From NCBI GenBank assembly GCA_947503345.1, contig CANNCW010000001.1, positions 806,001 through 870,000 on the forward strand: 64,000 nucleotides of DNA, in the 5' to 3' direction. Below the pieces are notes generated by a model. That model worked only from the letters and a program-made list of their open reading frames with translations. It was not told the origin of the DNA and did no database searches. Position 1 is the first letter of the stretch. Each line of letters starts with the position of its first letter. The DNA comes from an uncultured Kangiella sp. GTDB lineage: Bacteria; Pseudomonadota; Gammaproteobacteria; Enterobacterales; Kangiellaceae. Of this stretch, positions 52,609-61,900 are shown in pieces. Both the position numbers and the translations under genes were made by a program.

Positions 52609-55341
52609 ATGTCCAATCAAAAAGCTCCTTTTATCCTTGTCGATGGTTCTTCTTATCTATTCCGTGCTTTTTATGTACCTCAATTACAACGCATGACTAA
52701 TTCTAAGGGCATGATGACGGGGGCGGTTTTTGGCGTGATTAATATGCTGAAGAGTTTGATCAATGAATACCAACCGAGTCATATGGCGGTAGTGTTTGAT
52801 GCTAAGGGTAAGACTTTTCGCAATGATTTGTACCCTGAGTACAAAGCGAATCGTCCGCCGATGCCAGAGGAGCTACGCGAACAAATTGCGCCTATTCATC
52901 AAATTGTAGAAGCGATGGGTTTGCCATTGATTGTGATTGAAGGGGTTGAAGCTGATGATGTGATTGGCACTTTGGCAGATCAGGCTTCAAGAGCGGGTAT
53001 CGAAACGCTAATTTCGACTGGCGATAAGGATATGGCGCAGTTGGTGACTGAGCATGTGACCTTGATTAATACCATGGATAAGAATAACCCGATCACCGAT
53101 CGCGAAAGAGTCATAGAGAAATTTGGGGTTAAACCTGAGCAGATTATTGATTATTTGGCCTTGGTTGGCGACAAGGTAGATAACATTCCTGGGGTTGAAA
53201 AGTGTGGACCGAAAACAGCGGTGAAATGGCTAACGGAATATGAGTCGATGCAAGGTGTTATCGATAATGCTGATAAGGTGGGCGGTAAGATTGGCGAAAA
53301 TCTTCGCGCAGCTCTAGCGCAGTTACCACTGTCTTATGAACTAGCGACCATTAAACTGGATTGTGAATTGGAAAAAACACCACAAGAGTTAAGCATTGCC
53401 GAACCAAATTTAGAAACATTAAAAACTTTGTATGGCGATATGGAGTTTAAGCGCTGGCTAACGGAAGTATTGCAGGCAGGTGGCGAAGAAGTACAGGCGG
53501 AAGAAGAAACCACAACAATCGATCGCTCAAAGTATGAAACGATTTTGGACAAAGAGCATTTGGCGAAATGGTTGAAAAAATTAGAAACAGCAGAGTTGTT
53601 TGCCTTTGATACGGAAACCACCAGTTTAGATTATATCGAGGCAGAGTTAGTGGGAATGTCCTTTGCATTTGAAAATGATAAAGGTGAAACGGAAGCGGCT
53701 TATTTACCAGTGGCGCATAATTACATGGGCGCACCAGAACAACTCAACCGCGATTGGGTTTTAGCTGAGATGAAAATTTTGTTGGAATCGGATAGCCATA
53801 AAAAAGTAGGACAAAACTTAAAATACGATAAAAGTGTTTTAGCAAAATATAACATTAGATTAGGTGGCATCGAGTTCGATACGATGTTGGAGTCTTACTG
53901 CTTAAATAGTGTGGCTTCACGTCATGATATGGATACTCTGGCACTGCATCATTTAAATCATGCCAATATTAAGTTCGAGGAAATTGCGGGTAAAGGAAAG
54001 GCGCAATTAACTTTTGACCAAATTGAATTAGACAAAGCTTCGCCTTACGCCGCCGAAGATGCGGACATTACTTTGAAGTTGCACCAAAAATTATGGCCTC
54101 AGTTGAAAGAGAATCAAGGGCCAAAGCAAATCTTTGAAGAAGTAGAGATGCCATTGCTGAAAGTTCTATCCGATATTGAACGCAATGGAGTATTAGTTGA
54201 TGGCAATTTGCTCGGTGAAAAAAGTCATCAGTTTGGTGAGCGTTTAATTGAACTTGAGCGAGAAGCTTATGAATTAGCGGGTGAAGAATTTAATCTGGCT
54301 TCGCCTAAACAGCTACAAGCAATTTTCTTTGAAAAGCTTGGTTTGCCTATTATCAAGAAAACACCAAAAGGTCAGCCTTCGACGGCGGAAGAAGTGTTGC
54401 AAGAATTGGCGCTTGATTATCCTTTGCCTAAATTGATTTTAGAGCATCGTAGTTTGTCGAAATTAAAATCGACTTATACCGATAAGCTTCCGAAAATGAT
54501 CCATGACTCAACGGGGCGTGTGCATACTTCTTATCACCAAGCGGTTGCAGCAACGGGACGCTTGTCTTCTAAAGACCCGAACCTGCAAAATATTCCAATT
54601 AAAACAAAAGAAGGCCGTAGTATTCGTACCGCTTTTATTGCACCAAAAGGCTACAAGGTTTTAGCGGCGGATTATTCGCAAATTGAATTACGGATTATGG
54701 CGCATTTATCGCAGGATGAAGGTTTGTTGAATGCCTTTGCCAATGGACTTGATGTGCACTCGGCAACAGCAGCAGAAGTATTTGATGTGGAACTTGATGC
54801 AGTTACCACTAATCAAAGGCGTAATGCTAAGGCGATTAATTTCGGCTTGATTTATGGCATGTCCGCTTTTGGTTTAGCCAAGCAAATTGATACGGACAGA
54901 AATACCGCGCAGGATTATATCAACACCTATTTCGCTAGATATCCTGGAGTGGAAACTTATATGGAAAGCACTAAAGAAAAAGCTGCTGAATTGGGGTATG
55001 TGGAAACACTGTTTGGACGTCGCTTATATTTACCCGAGATCCATTCGAAAAATGGCATGCGTCGAAAAGCTGCTGAGCGAACGGCTATTAACGCGCCGAT
55101 GCAAGGTAGTGCTGCTGATATAATTAAGCTGGCTATGTTAGAAGTTAATAAGTGGTTACAAACACAAGATGGGATAAAAATGATTATGCAAGTGCATGAT
55201 GAATTAGTATTTGAAGTGCGCGAGGACTTAGTTGAAATGGCGAAAGAAAAGATCCCAGCCATCATGGGTGTAGTAACAAACCTATCAGTTCCCTTGATAG
55301 CGGATGTCGGGGTAGGTGATAACTGGGATCAAGCACATTAA
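52609..55341 (+). CDS. polA: DNA polymerase I
   Basis: A 910-residue repair and Okazaki-fragment polymerase. The 5'-nuclease domain (1 to about 290) has LVDGSSYLFRAF, DAKGKTFR, EADDVIGTLA and STGDKDMAQL. The 3'-5' exonuclease domain (about 310-510) keeps its catalytic acids in FAFDTETTSLD, so proofreading is likely. The polymerase domain has DYSQIELRIMAHLS (motif A), RRNAKAINFGLIYGMSAFG (motif B) and MQVHDELVFEV (motif C). All three activities appear intact. A small RNA candidate follows it. Confidence 0.97.
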   Translation: MSNQKAPFILVDGSSYLFRAFYVPQLQRMTNSKGMMTGAVFGVINMLKSLINEYQPSHMAVVFDAKGKTFRNDLYPEYKANRPPMPEELREQIAPIHQIVEAMGLPLIVIEGVEADDVIGTLADQASRAGIETLISTGDKDMAQLVTEHVTLINTMDKNNPITDRERVIEKFGVKPEQIIDYLALVGDKVDNIPGVEKCGPKTAVKWLTEYESMQGVIDNADKVGGKIGENLRAALAQLPLSYELATIKLDCELEKTPQELSIAEPNLETLKTLYGDMEFKRWLTEVLQAGGEEVQAEEETTTIDRSKYETILDKEHLAKWLKKLETAELFAFDTETTSLDYIEAELVGMSFAFENDKGETEAAYLPVAHNYMGAPEQLNRDWVLAEMKILLESDSHKKVGQNLKYDKSVLAKYNIRLGGIEFDTMLESYCLNSVASRHDMDTLALHHLNHANIKFEEIAGKGKAQLTFDQIELDKASPYAAEDADITLKLHQKLWPQLKENQGPKQIFEEVEMPLLKVLSDIERNGVLVDGNLLGEKSHQFGERLIELEREAYELAGEEFNLASPKQLQAIFFEKLGLPIIKKTPKGQPSTAEEVLQELALDYPLPKLILEHRSLSKLKSTYTDKLPKMIHDSTGRVHTSYHQAVAATGRLSSKDPNLQNIPIKTKEGRSIRTAFIAPKGYKVLAADYSQIELRIMAHLSQDEGLLNAFANGLDVHSATAAEVFDVELDAVTTNQRRNAKAINFGLIYGMSAFGLAKQIDTDRNTAQDYINTYFARYPGVETYMESTKEKAAELGYVETLFGRRLYLPEIHSKNGMRRKAAERTAINAPMQGSAADIIKLAMLEVNKWLQTQDGIKMIMQVHDELVFEVREDLVEMAKEKIPAIMGVVTNLSVPLIADVGVGDNWDQAH

Positions 55342-55435
55342 AGACAATTTGAAGCAAGCAATATGAGCTTAAAGTCTTGATATTACAAAACTGATACAAG
55401 TCTTTACAAAACCCTACAAAAAAATTGAAACAAAC

Positions 55436-55464
55436 TTGGATGTTCCGAGGTCATTATATATAAG
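55436..55464 (+). promoter_or_regulatory. Promoter of the small RNA downstream of polA
   Basis: TTGGAT (55436-55441) and TATAAG (55459-55464) are 17 bases apart, predicting a start near 55471. An inverted repeat AAGAGCAAT-G-ATTGCTCTT (55462-55480) overlaps the -10 end and the start point. It could be an operator or, if transcription begins earlier, a 5' hairpin. Confidence 0.5.
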
Positions 55465-55470
55465 AGCAAT

Positions 55471-55568
55471 GATTGCTCTTCCCGCGACTCCCTCCTTCTT
55501 GCGGGTATTACAGTTTGACCTCCCCAAGTCAGCTGTTATTTTCGGGGCTCATTTTGAGCCCCTTTTTT
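55471..55568 (+). ncRNA. Small regulatory RNA candidate in the Spot 42 / ErsA locus
   Basis: About 98 bases forming three successive stem-loops. Hairpin 1 is CCCGC 55481-55485 with GCGGG 55501-55505; its 15-base C/U-rich loop reads CTCCCTCC. Hairpin 2 is CAGTTTGAC 55511-55519 with GTCAGCTG 55528-55535 and loop CTCCCCAA. Hairpin 3 is the terminator at 55544-55568. Both apical loops are complementary to Shine-Dalgarno sequences, the expected layout of a translation-repressing antisense RNA. The place, between polA and engB, is that of Spot 42 in enterics and ErsA in Pseudomonas. Sequence similarity to either was not tested. Confidence 0.65.
55544..55568 (+). terminator. Rho-independent terminator of the small RNA
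   Basis: A 7-bp GC-rich stem GGGGCTC / GAGCCCC, loop ATTTT, followed by six T residues. A textbook intrinsic terminator. It cannot be explained by polA alone, because it lies 200 bases beyond the polA stop, after an apparent promoter. Confidence 0.93.
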
Positions 55569-55590
55569 ATACCCGAAAAAAGGCTCTAGC

Positions 55591-56013
55591 TTATAAATCT
55601 TGATAGAGTTGTTCTTTTGGGTAATGTAGTTCTAATCTTTCGCGCTCGGATTTTTTTAAGCTTTGCAAAATAAGGGAGTAAGAATGATCGATTAATCGTT
55701 TAATTTCTGAGTTAGGAATTGAGCCATCGAGGATTAAGGTATTCCAGTGAGTTTTGCTCATGTGATAGCCGGGGATGATGGATGGGAAAAAAGAACGTAA
55801 GGCATCAGCATGGTCAGGGTTACACTTTAAATTCATACACCAATGGCCTGCCATTTTTCCCTGAGTACCTTTTTCATTACCAGTTCCGAAAGAAAGCGTT
55901 GCAAACATTTTGAGATTATAAATCTTAAACACAGCAACATCGGGGCCAAAAGGAAAGCTTTCATTGGCCTCGGGTTTATTGAGAAGGTATTTACGACAGC
56001 TTGAGTGATTCAC
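55591..56013 (-). CDS. MmcQ/YjbR-family protein
   Basis: A 140-residue small soluble protein of the YjbR/MmcQ CyaY-like fold. It begins NHSSCRKYLLNKPEANESFPFGPDVAVFK-like (family opening: a short helix, K-P-x-A-x-E-x-F-P-F). It has LKCNPDHADALR and HMSKTHWNTLIL, the two conserved blocks. The GTG at 56013 is selected because it gives the conserved N-terminus; an in-frame TTG at 56046 would overlap engB. It lies 5 bases after the engB stop. The function is unknown; a DNA-binding role has been suggested for relatives. Confidence 0.83.
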   Translation of the reverse strand: MNHSSCRKYLLNKPEANESFPFGPDVAVFKIYNLKMFATLSFGTGNEKGTQGKMAGHWCMNLKCNPDHADALRSFFPSIIPGYHMSKTHWNTLILDGSIPNSEIKRLIDHSYSLILQSLKKSERERLELHYPKEQLYQDL

Positions 56014-56018
56014 AGCTA

Positions 56019-56621
56019 TTAATCTAACATCGGTGGATCGTACCAATGGTCAAGCTTGGCGTAGAGTTGATCGAGACCTAGACGTTTTAATGACGAGAAA
56101 GCTTGTACACTAGCGTTGGGATGCAGTTCTTTTAATTCCTTTTTGCATTGCATTAATGCTTTAGATTTTGCACCAGATTTTAGTTTGTCAGCTTTGCTCA
56201 GTAAGCAATGCACAGGAAGGTCAACACTGGCCGCCCATTCGAGCATTTGCACATCGGTGTCTTTTAAGAAATGGCGAATATCCATTAATAGAACTAACCC
56301 GTGTAAGCATTTACGGGATTGTAGGTATTTACCCAGTTCAGCTTGCCATTGCTCTTTCATCTTTTGAGGTACTTTAGCGTATCCATAACCCGGTAGGTCG
56401 ATTAGTCGTCTACCTTCATCCAATGTGAAGACATTAATTAACTGAGTTCGGCCGGGTGTTTTACTGGTTCGTGCTAAGCTCTTTTGTTGGGTTAGAGTGT
56501 TGAGCGCGCTTGATTTCCCGGCGTTTGAACGGCCAGCGAAAGCGACTTCGATACCACGATCCTCGGGTAATTGATGTAATTTGGCTGCGCCAAGTAAATA
56601 TTTTGCTTGCTGGTAATTCAT
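56019..56621 (-). CDS. engB: Ribosome biogenesis GTPase YihA/EngB
   Basis: A 200-residue TrmE-Era-EngA-like small GTPase needed for 50S assembly. The P-loop is GRSNAGKS at residues 30-37. G2 is [13 protein letters not shown] and G3 is [13 protein letters not shown]4 is LLSKADKLK and G5 is VQAFSSLKR. The start is the ATG at 56621; an in-frame TTG two codons earlier exists. Its gene order with polA and cytochrome c4 matches Pseudomonas and related genera. Confidence 0.95.
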   Translation of the reverse strand: MNYQQAKYLLGAAKLHQLPEDRGIEVAFAGRSNAGKSSALNTLTQQKSLARTSKTPGRTQLINVFTLDEGRRLIDLPGYGYAKVPQKMKEQWQAELGKYLQSRKCLHGLVLLMDIRHFLKDTDVQMLEWAASVDLPVHCLLSKADKLKSGAKSKALMQCKKELKELHPNASVQAFSSLKRLGLDQLYAKLDHWYDPPMLD

Positions 56622-56758
56622 ATTCAATGATTTTTGCTCAGGAAAGATGGCATTTTACTGGTTAGTTCCCTATAATTCACCGAACTTTTGTATTTTCCGC
56701 AAAGATTTATGGCTAGAAGTTAAAAAACTTCGGTCTTTTTAGTTTTTTTGAAGGTAAC

Positions 56759-57388
56759 ATGATGAAAAAAGTAGCGGTTTTAGCTCTATTATTCGGTTCA
56801 AGCATGATGGTTTCGGGTTCAATTGAAGCCGGTGATATCACTGCTGGTGCACAAAAAGCGGCTCAATGTGCAGCTTGTCACGGTAAAGACGGTAACAGTA
56901 TTGATCCACAATGGCCAAAATTAGCAGGTCAAAACGAAAAGTATTTGTTAAAGCAAATTGAAGATTTCCGCGCTGGCGCTAAAGAAGCTGGTAAAGGTCG
57001 TGCGGGTGCACAAATGGCGGCTTTATGGGCTGGCGTTAGCGATGAAGACGCTAAGAATATTTCAGCTTTCTTTGCTGCTCAAGCAACTCAACTTGGTGCT
57101 GTGAAAAGTGAATTTGTTGATTTAGGCAAAAAGATTTATTTCCAAGGTGATGCGGAGCGTGGCGTTCCTGCTTGTAGTGCTTGTCACGGTATCAATGGTA
57201 AAGGCTTAGACGCAGCAGGCTATCCTGGAGTGTCGGGTCAATATCCTGAATATGCAATTAAGCAATTAAAAGCGTTTGCTTCAGCGGAACGTAGTAATGA
57301 CAATAATGGCATTATGCGAGATATTGCTGTTCGTATGTCAGATGCGCAGATTGAAGCTGTTGCTCACTTTATGTTGGGCTTAAACTAA
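56759..57388 (+). CDS. Dihaem cytochrome c4
   Basis: A 209-residue periplasmic electron carrier. A Sec signal peptide (KKVAVLALLFGSSMMVSGS) is followed by two cytochrome c modules of about 90 residues. The haem sites are Cys37-Ala-Ala-Cys40-His41 and Cys139-Ser-Ala-Cys142-His143. Axial methionines lie near AQMAALW and IAVRMSDAQ. Such proteins feed electrons to cbb3- or caa3-type terminal oxidases. It diverges from engB and is followed by a terminator and a DsbA-like gene. Confidence 0.94.
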   Translation: MMKKVAVLALLFGSSMMVSGSIEAGDITAGAQKAAQCAACHGKDGNSIDPQWPKLAGQNEKYLLKQIEDFRAGAKEAGKGRAGAQMAALWAGVSDEDAKNISAFFAAQATQLGAVKSEFVDLGKKIYFQGDAERGVPACSACHGINGKGLDAAGYPGVSGQYPEYAIKQLKAFASAERSNDNNGIMRDIAVRMSDAQIEAVAHFMLGLN

Positions 57389-57419
57389 GCGTATAGTGTT
57401 GAGCACTTCGGATTTAAAA

Positions 57420-57445
57420 AAGGTAGCCAGTGGTTACCTTTTTTT
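57420..57445 (+). terminator. Rho-independent terminator after cytochrome c4
   Basis: Stem GGTAGCC / GGTTACC (one G-T pair) with loop AGT, preceded by A residues and followed by seven T residues. It ends the cytochrome c4 message 26 bases before the DsbA-like start. Confidence 0.85.
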
Positions 57446-57470
57446 ATGCTAAAGATTAAAGGGGATTGTT

Positions 57471-58037
57471 TTGATTAATAAATGGGCTTTAAGCATTTCG
57501 TTAATTTTAAGCTCTCTGAGCTTTTCTAGCGCTAATGCGAATAACTATTGGGAAGTATATGTTGAGAGTTCTACAACAGTAAATAATAACTACTACTTTT
57601 CCTGGTTAGGTTGTCACTCTTGTTTAATGATTGAGCAAAAAGTAGATTTATCAAGTTTCAAAAAGTTACCTTTGATTGCGCGCCCCGATTGGCGCCCTGC
57701 AGCTAAAATACAAATTGCTATGCAGATGATGTCGATTGAGCCAAATGTAGAACAAGCTTTTGCAGAAAAGTTAATGCAAAACGAGCTGGACGTTAAAAAT
57801 ATAGAAGTTATGGTAGCGGCATTAGTTTCACTTGGAGTGGATGAGAAAACTTTAGCAGATACCTTGTCTTCAAAAGAACTATTTAGTGAGATTCAAGAGG
57901 CGGTAAATTTAGCAAAGCTTTATCGAGTGAAGTATGCTCCGACGGTAATTGTTAAAGGCAAGTATGCAACCGATGCGAACAGCACCGGCAGTATCCAACA
58001 ATTTTCAGAAACCATTCGCGAGCTACTAAACAAATAG
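57471..58037 (+). CDS. DsbA-like periplasmic thiol oxidoreductase
   Basis: A 188-residue exported thioredoxin-fold protein. A signal peptide ends at SANA-N. The active site is Cys48-His-Ser-Cys51 in SWLGCHSCLMIE (CPHC in classical DsbA, so the proline is replaced by histidine and the histidine by serine). A helical insert typical of DsbA covers about 90-145. The cis-proline loop is YAPTVIVKGKYA. TTG at 57471 is the only suitable start; AGGGG lies about 6 bases before it. Its neighbour is cytochrome c4, as in Pseudomonas dsbA. The redox potential may differ from DsbA because of the CHSC motif. Confidence 0.85.
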   Translation: MINKWALSISLILSSLSFSSANANNYWEVYVESSTTVNNNYYFSWLGCHSCLMIEQKVDLSSFKKLPLIARPDWRPAAKIQIAMQMMSIEPNVEQAFAEKLMQNELDVKNIEVMVAALVSLGVDEKTLADTLSSKELFSEIQEAVNLAKLYRVKYAPTVIVKGKYATDANSTGSIQQFSETIRELLNK

Positions 58038-58769
58038 TTAATCGGAATATTCTTCTATGGGCTTTTCACTATTGTGATGACTTGCATTATAAAGCGCCGC
58101 AAGCGTATTCGATTTAAATTCTCGACGATATAAAACCAAGACAACAAAAGCGCTACAAGCCATAAAAATCCAAGGGTTAATAAACCAGCAAAGTGCTGCT
58201 AATGAAAAGCTATAGGCTCTTAGGCCATAATTAAAAGAGTTAGTGGCGCGAGTTAGTAGCCAGTTACAGTGTTTTGTAAATAGATCTTTATCTTTTGCGT
58301 CCGAGCTGGGTTTTGGAGCTGAGCCAAATAAGACTATTGAAAAATTATACTGTCGCATAGACCAAGTAAATTTAAAAAAAGCGTAGGCAAAAGTAATTAC
58401 CAGTAACAGGACCTTAACTTCCCAAGCAGCTCGTGAATCTACATCTATCCAAGGTAGCTCAGAAAGCAAGCTAACAGCTTTATCCGTTGCTCCTAAAACG
58501 GTTAATAAGCCAGCAATAATAAATATTGTGGTGGAAGCGAAGAAAGTGACATTGCGCTGTAATATACCTAAACTGGTAATATCGGAAATTCTAGCGTCGC
58601 GTTCAATCATCTGCTCAATCCACTCTTTTCGATTTGCAGAAAGTTGATTGGCAATGGTTGGGCTGTACTTTTGGCGGTTACTTGAAAAGAGAGTATAACC
58701 GACCCAAAGAAATATAAAGGTTAGTAAGGCTATCCAATCAGTAATAGGTAAAAATGATAAGGCGCTCAT
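58038..58769 (-). CDS. DUF599 membrane protein
   Basis: A 243-residue inner-membrane protein of the DUF599 family. The N-terminal helix (DWIALLTFIFLWVGYTLF) is followed by the family line ANRKEWIEQMIERDARISD and by a second helix (FFASTTIFIIAGLLTVLGATD). Two more follow, with FKFTWSMRQYNFSIVLFGS and FNYGLRAYSFSLAALCWFI. No catalytic motif is known. Its stop abuts the convergent DsbA-like gene by one base, and it diverges from the large receptor gene. Confidence 0.87.
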   Translation of the reverse strand: MSALSFLPITDWIALLTFIFLWVGYTLFSSNRQKYSPTIANQLSANRKEWIEQMIERDARISDITSLGILQRNVTFFASTTIFIIAGLLTVLGATDKAVSLLSELPWIDVDSRAAWEVKVLLLVITFAYAFFKFTWSMRQYNFSIVLFGSAPKPSSDAKDKDLFTKHCNWLLTRATNSFNYGLRAYSFSLAALCWFINPWIFMACSAFVVLVLYRREFKSNTLAALYNASHHNSEKPIEEYSD

Positions 58770-58946
58770 GATACAAAATTATTAATACAAGTACTTGAAA
58801 AGTGCCACGTACTGATAAAATAATCAATACATAATTTAATAACGACAAAAGATATTTGCCACTGAATTGTATATTTCCAAAAATATACAAAATTGAACTT
58901 ATTTCTTTGATTTTTAAGAATAATTAGTTGAAACTATCATTTATAA
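58770..58946 (+). promoter_or_regulatory. AT-rich divergent promoter region before the GGDEF/EAL receptor
   Basis: 177 bases, very AT-rich, holding the divergent promoters of the DUF599 gene and the large receptor gene. No individually convincing -35/-10 pair was selected. No repeat or operator stands out apart from A/T tracts around 58870-58915. Confidence 0.35.
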
Positions 58947-61900
58947 ATGAAAATTGCATTTAAAGCAGATACTAACTTGAATATTGTTGAGCTTATTAAA
59001 CAAATAGGTGTGAGTTGCCTTGTATTGGCTATGCTGGCGATCGTCTCGTCAGCTCCTTTACTTGCGAAAGAATCTATTAATAAAGCACAAGAAATTGAAG
59101 CCGAACTTTCCCATACCATTATTAATGATATTGTGCAGGACAAAAATGGTTATATATGGGTAGCAACTGAAGCTGGGTTGAATCGTTTCGACGGTTATCA
59201 AGTTATTCAAATGTATCAGCAAAATTCTGGCTTAAGTTATGATGAGATTAATGTTTTAGAAATTGATACTAAAGGTAATGTTTGGATAGGCACTGATTAT
59301 GGATTGAATGTTTATTGGCAGGAAACAGGGATTATACAAAACTTTTATAGTAATCCTGCAGATCCATTAACACTGGTATCAGATGAAATATTAAGTTTAG
59401 AGGCCGGAGCTAATGGAGATATGTGGGTCGGAACTTCAAATGGAGTTTCATACTTTCAATCCATTACACAAAGTTTTAAAACATTTAGTATTACCAATGC
59501 TGTCGATATACCCATAGTTAATCAGGAAATAACGGCATTATTGGTTGTAGGGGAAAATGTATTACTTGGAACTAGCAGTGGCCAGATAGCAAGGTTACAT
59601 AAAGAGGACTATTTTAAACAACTTGATGGCGAACATTTTTTGTCCAAAATTTCACAGTTCGTTCATGTTTTAAATTCAGAAATATATGTGGTGGGTGAAT
59701 CAAATCTATATATCTTGGATTTAGAAACTTCAGAATTATCATTGGTCAATAAAGAAGAATATGGGTTAACCGACTCTTTTTTAAAGGTTGAATCAATCGA
59801 GCTTGCAGATGATAAAACCCTCTGGATTGCTACATCTCACCACGGCATCTATAAAGTAGATTTAATTAACAATACTAACGAGCATTATTTTTACAAACAC
59901 ACTAAAGATGGAGATGTAGGTGTAAGTAAAGTTAATCGTATCTTTGAAGATAGAACGGGGTTAATTTGGATAGGTTCGGATACAAATTTATATCAATTAA
60001 GTGTTAAAGATATTCAATTTGATCATTACAACCAAGATAGTAGAAGCAAATTTGAATTATCTGAAAATTCGGTCTTTTCAATTTTGGTGGATAGTGATAA
60101 TTGGCATTGGTTCGGAACAGAGTTTGGTGGGGTTAATGTATTTAAACCAAGTCACTTTGGTTTTAAACTAGATTCTTCAATCCAGCTTCCTTTATTGAAT
60201 AGCACATCTATTAACGCGATCGTAGAAGGGGCTTCTAACAAAGTATGGATACTAGCAGCAGATAAAATTTGGCAATTTGATAAAAATACTAATCAATTTA
60301 TTAGCATTTCTGATCCTGATCTGGATAAAAGTACACTTTATTCTGCTAAATATCATCAAGGTCAACTGTGGGTGAGTAGTGAGTTTGGACTTTGGCGAGT
60401 AGATAACTCAGGAAAAATAAAACAGTACTTAATTTCTCAACAAATTTATAACTTACAGAATAAGATTTTAGGCTTTGAGATTGATAAAACCACTAATCAA
60501 ATCTGGCTTGCCACAGAGATGGGGGTAATTAGATTTGATATTAATAGCGAAACCTTTTCAAATTTAAGCGAGCTTATTGCTAAGGTGCCAGTTGGACTAA
60601 CGGGTATTATTTATGATGTGCACTTAGATATTCACGGACGCTTATGGGTCGGCACTTATCAAAAAGGTTTATACAAAGTTGATTTTGTTACTCAGAAAGT
60701 TGAAGTTTTAAATCATAACAATTCAAAAATTAACAATGTAATATATTCCATTAAAGAAGATTCCCAACACATATTATGGCTAGCTACTGCCCACGGATTA
60801 TTTAGATTAGATCCTAGTAATAATAATGTTACTCACTTCGGAGTGGAACAAGGCCAACGGATCAGAGACTTTAATTTAGGTGCGAAAGCCTTTGATCATG
60901 GAAATAATATATTACTGGCAGGCGTTAATGGCGTTATTCATTTTGATCCCAGCACATATCAGGAAGATAAGAATGAAGCTATACCAGTTATAACCAATAT
61001 ATTAATTGACGGTAAGACTGCTAGAATTGGTAAAGAAAAGAGGGATCACGCTAACACTGCTGTTAGTATGCTGAAGGACTTAACCTTATATCATGATGAT
61101 ACCTCCTTATCGATCACCTTTTCAGGAATGCACTTTGTTAATTCAAAAGTTAATCGTTTCCAGTATCGATTAGTTGGCTTTGAAGAAAGTTGGATTGAGG
61201 TTGGCTCTGATGGTCGAAGAGCAATTTATCCAAAATTGGAATCTGGAGATTATCAGTTCCAATTATTGGCCTCAAATAAAGACGGGCTTTGGAGCCAAGA
61301 GCCTAAGATTATGAATCTAAAAGTATTGCCTTCTCCATTTTTGTCTAAGTGGGCACTTTTATTATATGGAATTGTAATTTCAAGCATCATTATTAGCTTA
61401 GGTTCACTGTATCGATTTAGGCTTAACGAAAGACGAGCTGCCAATCAAAGGTTGGCGGAGTCGGAAGAAAGATTAAAATTATCTTTATGGGGTAGTGGTG
61501 ACGAACTTTGGGATTGGGATATTAAATCTGGAGCATTGCACCTTTCAAATGAATGGGACTGTGATTTTCCAAGAGATGGGATACGTAGTGGTCACTCAGA
61601 TGCAAACTCTAACATTCATCCTTACGATTTGCCTTTTGTGAAACAAGCCTTGCAAGCTCATCTAAGTGGAAAGTCTGAGCATTTCGAAAGCACTTACCGC
61701 ATTAGCAATGATGATGGTGGTTGGATCTGGGTTTTAGATCAAGGGAAAAGTGTAGAGTTTGACGGTGAACGTGCAAGTCGTATGGCTGGCACTTTGAAGA
61801 ATGTTACCGAAATTAAAGATGCCGAACAGCGTTTGAGTGTTATTGCTAAATCTTTTGAAAATATTTCAGATGCTGTATGGATTTTAGACGATAGCTTGAG

